A program made the position numbers and the translations under genes. Below are positions 17,758-25,578 of a stretch of 64,000 bases of DNA, piece after piece. This DNA comes from an uncultured Bacteroides sp. (GTDB taxonomy: Bacteria; Bacteroidota; Bacteroidia; Bacteroidales; Bacteroidaceae), in NCBI RefSeq assembly GCF_963677685.1, contig NZ_OY782186.1:992001-1056000 (forward strand), written 5' to 3'. The notes beneath the pieces are model-generated. The model saw nothing but the letters and a program-made list of their open reading frames with translations, ran no database searches and had not been told where the DNA came from. Positions within the stretch are counted from its first letter, which is position 1. Each line of letters begins with the position of its first letter.

Positions 17758-17901
17758 TTAGCAAGCCTCATCTTGTCCCTCAAGTAGATTTGTTGGCATG
17801 TTGAGGCTTGTAAGCTCTTTCCAAATATCCTCATTCCAGTAGTTAGGATTATCAAGCGATTGAGCGTTGAGAACATTTTCTAAGTCATTGTCTGTATCCA
17901 T
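17758..17901 (-). CDS. Small acidic hypothetical protein
   Basis: A 47-residue frame starting MDTDNDLENVLNAQSLDNPN and ending GQDEAC. It is acidic, with no signal peptide or membrane helix and no family I recognise. A longer start at 18060 would run through a large hairpin and into the nfo gene, so I reject it. It lies just after the nfo terminator, so it would need its own promoter. It may be spurious. Confidence 0.35.
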   Translation of the reverse strand: MDTDNDLENVLNAQSLDNPNYWNEDIWKELTSLNMPTNLLEGQDEAC

Positions 17902-17920
17902 AATCGTTCGGTTATAAGGT

Positions 17921-17988
17921 GTCTTATTCTGGAAAAAGTGGTTCTTTTCAACTAAATTGCAAAAGAACCACTTTTTCCAGGGTAAGAC
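17921..17988 (-). terminator. Very long hairpin downstream of nfo
   Basis: Arms 17921-17948 and 17961-17988 pair over 28 bases with only two mismatches, the inner 20 pairs being perfect, around a 12-base loop. Runs of A and T inside the stem let it act as a terminator for nfo on the minus strand and possibly for the plus-strand cluster. Confidence 0.7.
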
Positions 17989-18010
17989 ATTTTCTTGTTG
18001 AAAATATTTT

Positions 18011-18844
18011 TTAAACGATGCTCTTAAGCCAAGAGATCTCTTTCTCCCAAAGTGTTTCATCGGGGGTTTCTAAGATTATAGGCATGTTGTCAAAGCGTGG
18101 GTCTCTCATCATTTTTTCAAAGAACTTGTTACCAATAAATCCATAACCAATGCTGTCGTGTCGGTCTACTCGGCTGCCTAATGCTTTCTTTGAATCATTG
18201 AGATGGATTCCTTTTAAATATTTGAAACCAACTTGGTCTTCAAAATCCTGAAATACTTGATCGTAATCACTTAGGAAGTCATAACCAGCTGTGAATGTGT
18301 GGCAAGTATCCAGACATACACCTACTCTTGATTTGTCTTCTACTTTGTCAATGATATATTTTAGCTGCCAAAACTCATTACCAAGATTGGTTCCCTGTCC
18401 GGCAGTGTTCTCTATTACGGCGGTTACCCCTTTGGTTTTATCTAATGCGATGTTGATACTCTCGGCTATAAGGGTTAGGCACTCTTCGGGAGTGATCTTT
18501 TTTAAATGACTACCCGGGTGGAAATTGAGTAATTTTAGCCCTAACTGTTCGCAGCGCTGCATCTCATCAAGAAAAGCCGCTCTGCTCTTTTCTAACCCTT
18601 CTTTCTCGGGATGTCCCAGATTAATAAGATAGCTATCGTGAGGTAATATATATTCTGACTGAAAGCCATACTTAGCACAATTCTCTTTAAAGAGAGCGAT
18701 GTTTGTATCGGTCAATGGTTTACTGACCCATTGGCGCTGATTTTTTGTAAAAAGGGCGAAAGCTGTGGCCCCAATGGCTTGTGCGTTGACAGGAGCAGAC
18801 TCTACCCCTCCTGATGCGCTTACGTGTGCTCCGATATACTTCAT
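18011..18844 (-). CDS. nfo: Endonuclease IV (AP endonuclease)
   Basis: A 277-residue TIM-barrel enzyme that cuts DNA at abasic sites in base-excision repair using three metal ions. Diagnostic stretches are [17 protein letters not shown] at the start, [58 protein letters not shown] and ILETPDE, which hold the His/Glu/Asp metal ligands. The start at MKYIGAHVS matches the family; an upstream in-frame start at 18910 would add 22 residues with no homology. It is a single gene on the minus strand. Confidence 0.97.
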   Translation of the reverse strand: MKYIGAHVSASGGVESAPVNAQAIGATAFALFTKNQRQWVSKPLTDTNIALFKENCAKYGFQSEYILPHDSYLINLGHPEKEGLEKSRAAFLDEMQRCEQLGLKLLNFHPGSHLKKITPEECLTLIAESINIALDKTKGVTAVIENTAGQGTNLGNEFWQLKYIIDKVEDKSRVGVCLDTCHTFTAGYDFLSDYDQVFQDFEDQVGFKYLKGIHLNDSKKALGSRVDRHDSIGYGFIGNKFFEKMMRDPRFDNMPIILETPDETLWEKEISWLKSIV

Positions 18845-19037
18845 TTTATTTTGATTTAATTTCTCTGTAAATTTACTTAAAATACTTGTTATCAACGTCT
18901 GTATAGGCAAAAATGTTTTCGTTTGCTATCATGTCGGAATATACTAAGTGAAAAAAAATGAGGTTTTGCGTAGGGTTTTTCTTTGTTGGGCAATCATATT
19001 AATGAACCGGTTAAGTATGAATCTTTAAAACAATGCG

Positions 19038-20297
19038 ATGATGAAAGCAATATCTTTTAAAACAGTAAAGCTACTCTTTGTACTAGTACTATTGGGTAGT
19101 TCTTTCTCCTTGCTAGCTGATGCTCTTCCGGGTTTTAGAACTATTAGCGGGGTGGTAAGGGACAAAAGTTCCAGAAAGAAATTGGAACAGGTTAGTGTAT
19201 TTATTCCCGGCACGGGGATTGGAACTGTTACAAATGCCGATGGCTTTTTTTCTATAAAGATTGCTGATAGCATTCAGGCGAAAACGCTGGAAGTTTCGCA
19301 TATCGGCTATTTTAACTATCGGATGCCTATAAAAAAAGAAAATATTGAGGATGTGAGAATTTATCTTATGCCGAATTCTCTGTTGCTTAAAGAGGTGATA
19401 ATAGAGGGTGCGGAGCCATTGAGACTGGTGGAAAATGCGATTAAAAGGATTGCGGTAAACAATAGTCCGAGGGCTAATATCCTGACGGGCTTCTATCGCG
19501 AGACGATAAAGAAACGAAGAAAATACATCAATATCTCTGAGGCTGTTCTTAATATCTATAAAACTCCTTATACCACTAAAAGAGTGTCAGGTGATCGTAT
19601 ACAAATTTATAAAGGACGCAAATTGCTTAGTCCGAGGCTACAAGATACGTTGATTGTAAAATTGGTGGGAGGCCCTAATCTGTCTATTTACTTGGATGTA
19701 GTTAAGAATCCTGATTTGCTTTTGGACTTGTCTTCTTTATTTTATTATCGTTTCCGGATGGATAAGTCGGTAATGATCAATGACCGTTTGCATTTTGTGG
19801 TCAATTTTGAGCCGCAGGTAACGTTGCCGTATGCTTTATTTTATGGGAAATTGTATATCGACCAACAAACGTTGACTTTCTCTCGTGCAGAGCTGTATAC
19901 TTGTATGGACGATCGCAATAAAGTGACTCAGGCTATTTTAAAGAAGAAACCTTATAAGCTACGTTTTAAGCCGGAGAAGATCTCTTATTTAATTACTTAT
20001 AAAGAAGATAATGGAGTGAGTTATCTGAATTATATTCGTACTGAATTTGATTTCAGATGTGACTGGAAACGGAAACTGTTCTCAACAAAGTATGCAGTAG
20101 TCTCTGAAATGGTGGTGACAGATAAGCAACAGAATGAAGTGGCAAAGATTCCTTGGAAATTGGCTTTTAATGAAAAGCACTCTCTATCGGATGAAGTGAA
20201 TGCTTTCTATGATCCCAATTTTTGGGAAGATTATAACATTATAGAACCCACGGAATCTTTAGAAAAAGCTGTTAACAAGTTGAAAAAGAATCGATAA
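19038..20297 (+). CDS. Secreted carboxypeptidase-regulatory-domain protein (paralogue 1)
   Basis: The 419-residue product has a signal peptide (about 1-27), one CarboxypepD_reg-like domain (about 32-115, TISGVVRDKSSRKKLEQVSV) and the link segment LLLKEVIIEGAEPLRLVENAI. A long beta-rich region follows, starting with TGFYRETIKKRRKYINISEAV and ending ANAFYDPNFWEDYNII-like (NAFYDPNFWEDYNI as read). It has no TonB barrel. It lies 77 bases before an ECF sigma gene and is paralogous to the protein after the FecR gene (shared GFYRE/SFYRE and FWE motifs). I infer an envelope or surface role in that regulatory set; the biochemical function is unknown. Confidence 0.75.
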   Translation: MMKAISFKTVKLLFVLVLLGSSFSLLADALPGFRTISGVVRDKSSRKKLEQVSVFIPGTGIGTVTNADGFFSIKIADSIQAKTLEVSHIGYFNYRMPIKKENIEDVRIYLMPNSLLLKEVIIEGAEPLRLVENAIKRIAVNNSPRANILTGFYRETIKKRRKYINISEAVLNIYKTPYTTKRVSGDRIQIYKGRKLLSPRLQDTLIVKLVGGPNLSIYLDVVKNPDLLLDLSSLFYYRFRMDKSVMINDRLHFVVNFEPQVTLPYALFYGKLYIDQQTLTFSRAELYTCMDDRNKVTQAILKKKPYKLRFKPEKISYLITYKEDNGVSYLNYIRTEFDFRCDWKRKLFSTKYAVVSEMVVTDKQQNEVAKIPWKLAFNEKHSLSDEVNAFYDPNFWEDYNIIEPTESLEKAVNKLKKNR

Positions 20298-20374
20298 CGA
20301 TTTTGTAACGATATGGATAATGGTTTAAAAAGTTTTTATATATTTGAACTATTCAATCTAATATTACTTTGGTT

Positions 20375-20926
20375 ATGCTGGACGACTTATTTGTATGGAC
20401 AAAAATAAAGGAGGGGGATATAAAGACTTTTGAGCAAGTCTTTAAGCTCTATTATTTTTCTCTTTGTTTATATGCATCCGGCATAACAGGAAGTAAAGAT
20501 GCTGCCGAAGAGATTGTTCAGAATTTATTTTATACTCTTTGGAAAGAACGTGACAGTCTGCAAATAATCCGTTCAGTGAAATCTTATCTTTATGGTGCCG
20601 TCCGTAATCAGGCACTTCAGTATGGAGAATATAACAATGTACGTGAACGTTATCGCCAATCGGTTTTGAATGCGAAGGGTACGTTAACTGATCCGAATCC
20701 TGAAGAGCAATTGGAGAATAAAGAACTGGAAGAGTTGATAAACAGGACGTTGCGGAAACTGCCTGAAAGGCGTCGGCAAATATTCAGGATGCATCGCCTT
20801 GAAGGTTTAAGGTATAAAGAAATAGCCGATAAGCTTTCTCTGTCGGTAAAAACGATAGAGGCAGAAATGACTAAAACTTATCGGACATTGCGTGAGGAAG
20901 TGGAAAAATATACTTGTGTATTATGA
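20375..20926 (+). CDS. ECF sigma factor (FecI-like)
   Basis: The 183-residue sigma factor has region 2 near 12-75 (FEQVFKLYYFSLCLYA, AAEEIVQNLFYTLWKER) and region 4 near 125-175 (LRKLPERRRQIFRMHRLEG, LSVKTIEAEM). The ATG at 20375 is better than the TTG at 20369. Its stop TGA overlaps the start of the downstream FecR gene (ATGA), the usual coupling of Bacteroides sigma/anti-sigma pairs. The likely targets are the flanking barrel-less transducer genes. Confidence 0.9.
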   Translation: MLDDLFVWTKIKEGDIKTFEQVFKLYYFSLCLYASGITGSKDAAEEIVQNLFYTLWKERDSLQIIRSVKSYLYGAVRNQALQYGEYNNVRERYRQSVLNAKGTLTDPNPEEQLENKELEELINRTLRKLPERRRQIFRMHRLEGLRYKEIADKLSLSVKTIEAEMTKTYRTLREEVEKYTCVL

Positions 20927-21783
20927 TGTTTAGAGAAGAAAGAGAGAACAAGACAAACCAAGCGTGGAATAACTTATACCAACGCTTGCAAGAGGACGGG
21001 TTGCTTGAACAGTCGGTTGAGGTGTCCGGTAGACGTATGTTTTTAACCCCTCGTACATTAAAGTGGGTGGCAAGTGTGGCAGTTCTACTCCTTTGTGGTA
21101 TATCGGTTTATTGGTTGCACAATGCCGCTTCGACACCGCTGGACAGGTTGGCGCTGAAAAATGAGAAAGGGAATCCTACATTGGTCAATACGTTTGAAGA
21201 TGGTTCTACTGTTTATCTGAGCGAACAAGCATCATTGGAGTATCCTGTTCATTTTGCTAAAAATGAGAGAACGGTGTTTCTTAAGGGAGATGCCTATTTT
21301 GAAGTGAGCGGTAATCCTGAGCGCCCTTTCATCATTGAAACGAAAGCGGCATTCATTAAGGTTATCGGCACAAAGTTTAATGTAAAAAGTAAGAATGAAG
21401 CGGCTTTCTCACTTTCTGTGAGGAGTGGGATCGTAAAAGTTATTTCTAAGAAAAATGGAGAGAGTACAGACGTTAGAGCGGGTCAAACGGTTTGCTTAAA
21501 GGCGGATAAGCTGCAAACGATGCAGACGCGAGATTACGAGCAATTTAATAGTTATCTTAAATATATTCATTTTAAAGATCAGACGTTATCGAATGTCGTG
21601 CGAATGATCAACGAAACAACAGATTCGGTGCAACTTAAGTTAGCGCCTGAATTGGGCGATAGGCTTTTGACCGTGACCTTCTCTAACGACTCTCCATATA
21701 CGATGGCTGAGCTTATTTGTATGGCTTTAAATTTACAATTGTCTCAACAACAAAATATTATTTATATCACTCAACAGAAATAG
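20923..21783 (+). CDS. FecR-family anti-sigma factor
   Basis: A 286-residue single-pass inner-membrane protein. The cytoplasmic N-terminus (about 1-50) should bind the sigma factor, and a membrane helix lies near 46-62 (VASVAVLLLCGISVYWL). The periplasmic FecR domain contains NTFEDGSTVYLSEQASLEYP, GDAYFEVSGNPERPFIIET and KVIGTKFNVKSK. A C-terminal DUF4974-like domain (LSNVVRMINETTDSVQLK) ends it. It lies between sigma factor and the STN protein and probably relays its signal. Confidence 0.9.
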   Translation: MMFREERENKTNQAWNNLYQRLQEDGLLEQSVEVSGRRMFLTPRTLKWVASVAVLLLCGISVYWLHNAASTPLDRLALKNEKGNPTLVNTFEDGSTVYLSEQASLEYPVHFAKNERTVFLKGDAYFEVSGNPERPFIIETKAAFIKVIGTKFNVKSKNEAAFSLSVRSGIVKVISKKNGESTDVRAGQTVCLKADKLQTMQTRDYEQFNSYLKYIHFKDQTLSNVVRMINETTDSVQLKLAPELGDRLLTVTFSNDSPYTMAELICMALNLQLSQQQNIIYITQQK

Positions 21784-21788
21784 AAAGT

Positions 21789-23375
21789 ATGAAGCGAGTG
21801 GCGGGTAATATATATTTTCAATTGTTCGTCATGTGTTGTGCTTTGTTAGTAACGATGCCTTTACATGCCGATAATGGAGGGGAAGTGCCTGATATAAGCA
21901 TTCGTATAACTATTTCTAAGGGGACAAGGTATCAACTTTTGCGTCATGTGTCTGAGCAATCCGGTTACTTTTTTGTGTATGATAGCAAAATCATCAACAA
22001 TGATGAAAAAGTGAAAATACGTAAGGGGAAATATAGCTTGTTGGAGGCCATCTATGTCATAACGGGTAATCGGAATTTAAAAATCAGTTTGCTTGGTAAT
22101 CATATACTGCTAAACTTACCTATAGGGGAAAAGGCTATTTCTCATACACCGAAGAAGGCGGCTGATGAGAGGATACTTGTTTTAAGAGGACGGGTCTATG
22201 ATGGGGTGGTTAAAGAGGTCATTCCTTATGTTTCGGTTGGTATCACTCATACCACTCTTGGCACTGTGACCAATCAAAGTGGGGAATTTAAACTACTTAT
22301 TCCCGATTCGTTACTTCACTCTTCGCTTAAATTTTCTTATGTGGGTTATAATAATCAGGAACTTGCGGTTTCCGATTTGGCGGGAAGATATGCAGAAATT
22401 GTTTTGCAGCCTAAGATTATCTCTTTGCAGGAGGTTGTTGTCCGAGCGGTTAATCCATTGCAAGTATTGGAAAAGATGCAGGATGCACGCCGAAAGAATT
22501 ACTCTTCTGTTCCGGTTTATCTGACCTCTTTTTATAGGGAGGTGATTGAGCATAAAAGAAAGAATATAGATCTCACAGAAGCTGTGCTCAAAGTGTATAA
22601 AACGGATTATTCAAAGAGTAGTGGAGTGGATCAGGTGAAGTTAGTAAAGATGCGGAGGGTTTTTAGAAAACAAGAGAAAGATACTATTTTTACGAAGATG
22701 AAGTCGGGTATCAAATCGTGCTTGATGCTTGATGTGATGAAAAATATTCCTGACTTTCTTAACTTAGAAGAAAATAAAGAAGCGTTTGTTTATCGCTATA
22801 CTGATATTAGTGAGGTTGATAAGAGAAGGGTTTATGTGATCTCTTTCGAACAAAGAGAGTATGTAGACGAGCCTCTTTATAAGGGAGAGTTATATGTTGA
22901 TGCTGAAAACTATGCCTTGCTTGAAGCACATTTTGAGATTAATCCACTTTATGCTAAAAGAGCTACTGATTTGTTTGTGGCGAAAAGAAGTCGGGAGTAT
23001 AAACTGATACTCAAACGTGCGGCTTATACTATTTCTTATAAACCTTCGTCCGACGGTATTTATTATATTAATCATGTGCGAGGTGAATTGGAATTTAGAG
23101 TTAGGCGAAGAAGACATTTTTTCAGCACACCGCTAAACTTGTGGTTTGAGATGGTGACTTGTCAGGTTGATGCAAAAGAGGCAAAGCCTTTTCCTCGTGC
23201 TGAAAGATTGTCTACTCGTAATGTCTTTTCGGAAACTGAGCATGACTATGATGCTGATTTTTGGGAACATTTTAATATCATTCTCCCAGAGGAGGAGTTG
23301 AGAAGTCTGATAATGAATAATTTGGGAGAAGTAACTACTACATTCGATTTAGATGGAGGTGGTGCGGCTGAATAG
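21789..23375 (+). CDS. STN plus carboxypeptidase-regulatory protein without a TonB barrel (paralogue 2)
   Basis: The 528-residue protein has a signal peptide, then an STN (secretin/TonB N-terminal) domain (about 30-100, RYQLLRHVSEQSGYFFVYDS and SLLEAIYVITGNRNLKI). A CarboxypepD_reg-like domain (about 120-205) and the same C-terminal module as the 19038-20297 gene (YLTSFYREVIEHKRKNIDL; DYDADFWEHFNII) follow. STN domains normally sit on SusC-type receptors and signal to FecR; here no receptor barrel is attached. It starts 5 bases after fecR. An earlier frame opening at 21717 lies inside fecR and lacks a good signal peptide, so I use MKRVAGNIYF at 21789. Confidence 0.8.
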   Translation: MKRVAGNIYFQLFVMCCALLVTMPLHADNGGEVPDISIRITISKGTRYQLLRHVSEQSGYFFVYDSKIINNDEKVKIRKGKYSLLEAIYVITGNRNLKISLLGNHILLNLPIGEKAISHTPKKAADERILVLRGRVYDGVVKEVIPYVSVGITHTTLGTVTNQSGEFKLLIPDSLLHSSLKFSYVGYNNQELAVSDLAGRYAEIVLQPKIISLQEVVVRAVNPLQVLEKMQDARRKNYSSVPVYLTSFYREVIEHKRKNIDLTEAVLKVYKTDYSKSSGVDQVKLVKMRRVFRKQEKDTIFTKMKSGIKSCLMLDVMKNIPDFLNLEENKEAFVYRYTDISEVDKRRVYVISFEQREYVDEPLYKGELYVDAENYALLEAHFEINPLYAKRATDLFVAKRSREYKLILKRAAYTISYKPSSDGIYYINHVRGELEFRVRRRRHFFSTPLNLWFEMVTCQVDAKEAKPFPRAERLSTRNVFSETEHDYDADFWEHFNIILPEEELRSLIMNNLGEVTTTFDLDGGGAAE

Positions 23376-23386
23376 AATAAAAAAGC

Positions 23387-23394
23387 TATTTTTG
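23387..23394 (+). promoter_or_regulatory. -7 element for the tag gene
   Basis: TATTTTTG (TAnnTTTG) ends 24 bases before the ATG of the glycosylase gene. No clear -33 box. Confidence 0.35.
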
Positions 23395-23418
23395 TGATGG
23401 ACTTAAATACTTATAAAT

Positions 23419-23967
23419 ATGTCATATTGCAGTTATATTCCAACAATGGCTGAACCCAGCCGTTCTTTACATCAAAACTATCATGATAATCATTATGGTT
23501 TTCCTATACATGATGATAATGAGCTTTTCGGAAGATTGATATTGGAGATAAACCAAGCCGGATTGAGCTGGGAGACGATCTTGAAAAAGGAGCACTCTTT
23601 TAGGGCTGCTTATGATAATTTTGATATTCAGAAAATTGCGGCTTATACAGAAACGGATAGAGAACGTTTGCTAAACGATGCGGGTATTATCCGTAATCGC
23701 TTAAAAGTAAATGCGGCGATAGAGAATGCGAAAGCAATCGTTCAACTACAAAAAGAATATGGCTCTTTTGAGGCATGGCTTGAGAAGCATCATCCGAAGA
23801 CAAAAGAGGAGTGGGTGAAGCTTTTTAAGAAAACGTTTAAATTTACCGGTGGGGAGATCGTCGGTGAGTTCTTGATGAGTATCGGATATTTACCTGGAGC
23901 ACACGATGACTCTTGTCCTGTTTACCAAGAAATTTTGAAAACTAAACCGATGTGGTTGGTCAAATAG
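23419..23967 (+). CDS. tag: DNA-3-methyladenine glycosylase I
   Basis: A 182-residue helix-hairpin-helix glycosylase of the Tag family that removes 3-methyladenine from alkylated DNA. The zinc snap is visible: C4 near the N-terminus, His in the YHDNHYG region and the C-terminal H and C in GAHDDSCPVY. The substrate pocket region EINQAGLSWETILKKE contains the conserved Glu and Trp. Length matches the family (about 185). It stands alone, with its own -7 element and a terminator. Confidence 0.94.
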   Translation: MSYCSYIPTMAEPSRSLHQNYHDNHYGFPIHDDNELFGRLILEINQAGLSWETILKKEHSFRAAYDNFDIQKIAAYTETDRERLLNDAGIIRNRLKVNAAIENAKAIVQLQKEYGSFEAWLEKHHPKTKEEWVKLFKKTFKFTGGEIVGEFLMSIGYLPGAHDDSCPVYQEILKTKPMWLVK

Positions 23968-23989
23968 AGACTGATCACTACATAAACAG

Positions 23990-24037
23990 AAAGCAGTGAA
24001 GGATGGTTACTTGCTAGTATCATTCTTCACTGCTTTT
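23990..24037 (+). terminator. Intrinsic terminator after tag
   Basis: Arms AAAGCAGTGAAG (23990-24001) and CTTCACTGCTTT (24025-24036) pair perfectly, with a further ATG/CAT pairing inside, followed by TTTATTTTAT. It faces the end of the minus-strand trpB gene and may serve both. Confidence 0.85.
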
Positions 24038-24076
24038 TATTTTATGTAGTTATATTCTATTCTTGTTTTATAATAG

Positions 24077-25444
24077 CTAGGCAAGATTGCCTATTTCGTT
24101 CAGGTTTTTATCTATGTCAGCATCTGTTAATGAATAGTTCATTAGGTTGCCGGACAGATATTGGTCGTATGAAGGCATATCTATCAGTCCGTGTCCCGAC
24201 AAGTTGAATAGTATCACCTTTTCTTCGCCTGTCTCTGTGCATTTTTTTGCTTCGTTGATAGCGGCGGCAATGGCATGGCAGGATTCTGGCGCAGGGATAA
24301 TGCCTTCGGATCTGGCAAACAGGCATCCGGCTTCGAATGATTCAAGTTGCTGAATATCTACAGCTTCCATCAATCCGTCTTTGAGTAGTTGAGAAACAAT
24401 TACACCTGCACCGTGATAGCGTAATCCGCCTGCGTGAATGTTAGCAGGAGCAAAGTTATGTCCCAAAGTAAACATAGGGAGTAATGGAGTATATCCTGCT
24501 TCGTCTCCAAAGTCATATTGAAATTTACCACGTGTCAGCTTGGGACAAGAAGCTGGTTCGGCAGCGATGTAGCGGGTCTTCTTTCCTTCTAGTATGCTGT
24601 GGCGCATGAAAGGGAAAGAGATTCCTCCGAAGTTGGAACCACCACCAAAACAACCGATGATCATATCGGGATATTCTCCTGCCATCTGCATTTGTTTTTC
24701 TGCTTCCAATCCTATGATTGTTTGATGCAAAGTAACATGGCTAAGTACCGATCCGAGAGTATATTTACAATTAGGAGTATTTTGAGCTAGTTCAATGGCT
24801 TCAGAGATAGCAGTACCTAGCGAGCCTTGATAATTTGGATGAGCGGTTAGTATATCTTTTCCTGCGCGAGTCGACATAGATGGAGAAGCAGTAACTTGTG
24901 CACCGAAAGTTTGCATAATGCTACGGCGGTAAGGCTTTTGTTCATAGCTAATCTTTACTTGATAGACTGCGGCTTCCAAACCGAAAACTTTAGCAGCGTA
25001 TGATAAAGCAGCACCCCACTGTCCGGCACCTGTTTCTGTTGTGACATTTTTTACTCCTTCTTCTTTGCAATAGTAGGCTTGAGCTAATGCCGAATTTAAT
25101 TTGTGCGAACCTACCGGACTGACACTTTCATTTTTAAAATAGATATGCGCTGGTGTTCCCAATGCTTTCTCTAATCCATAAGCCCTGACCAATGGGGTGC
25201 TTCGGTAGTATTTATACATCTCGCGAACCTCTTCTGGAATTTCAATCCATTGATCTGTCTGGTTCAACTCCTGTTTGCAAAGTTCTTTGGCAAAAATAGG
25301 ATATAAATCTTCTGCTTTCAATGCCTGTTTTGTTCCTGGATGTAAGGGCGACATCGGTTTATTTACCATATCGGCCTGTATGTTATACCAAAAGTGTGGA
25401 ATTTCTTCTTCAGGAAGAATAAATCGCTTCGTTCTGTTGCTCAT
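24077..25444 (-). CDS. trpB: TrpB2-type tryptophan synthase beta chain
   Basis: A 455-residue PLP enzyme of the long TrpB2 branch, which condenses indole (or a related acceptor) with serine. The PLP lysine is K115 in SPVGSHKLNSALAQAYY, and the phosphate loop GCFGGGSNFGG binds the cofactor. The N-terminus has the TrpB2-type extension (EEEIPHFWYNIQADM). No trpA or other tryptophan gene is adjacent, which is normal for TrpB2 and suggests an indole-salvage role rather than the biosynthetic complex. An upstream -7 element supports independent transcription. Confidence 0.93.
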   Translation of the reverse strand: MSNRTKRFILPEEEIPHFWYNIQADMVNKPMSPLHPGTKQALKAEDLYPIFAKELCKQELNQTDQWIEIPEEVREMYKYYRSTPLVRAYGLEKALGTPAHIYFKNESVSPVGSHKLNSALAQAYYCKEEGVKNVTTETGAGQWGAALSYAAKVFGLEAAVYQVKISYEQKPYRRSIMQTFGAQVTASPSMSTRAGKDILTAHPNYQGSLGTAISEAIELAQNTPNCKYTLGSVLSHVTLHQTIIGLEAEKQMQMAGEYPDMIIGCFGGGSNFGGISFPFMRHSILEGKKTRYIAAEPASCPKLTRGKFQYDFGDEAGYTPLLPMFTLGHNFAPANIHAGGLRYHGAGVIVSQLLKDGLMEAVDIQQLESFEAGCLFARSEGIIPAPESCHAIAAAINEAKKCTETGEEKVILFNLSGHGLIDMPSYDQYLSGNLMNYSLTDADIDKNLNEIGNLA

Positions 25445-25473
25445 GATATTATGTATTTAAATGTTTTTGCTGC

Positions 25474-25481
25474 CAAATGTA
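25474..25481 (-). promoter_or_regulatory. -7 element for trpB2
   Basis: The minus strand reads TACATTTG (TAnnTTTG), 30 bases before the start codon. The -33 is weak. Confidence 0.4.
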
Positions 25482-25547
25482 GCCATTATTTTTATTTTTT
25501 CAGTACTAAAAAGCCGACTCATAATAGTTTTTCAGGTTGATTTTAAT

Positions 25548-25555
25548 TATGTTTG
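25548..25555 (+). promoter_or_regulatory. -7 element for trkH
   Basis: TATGTTTG matches TAnnTTTG, 24 bases before ATG 25579. It covers an earlier in-frame ATG (25549), which favours the later start. Confidence 0.4.
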
Positions 25556-25578
25556 TACACTTTAAACAGGAAAAACGA

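Noticed and set aside
17758..18060. 100-residue minus-strand protein
   Set aside because: The first 53 codons read through a 28-bp-arm hairpin and into nfo; only the last 47 codons are kept as a weak candidate.
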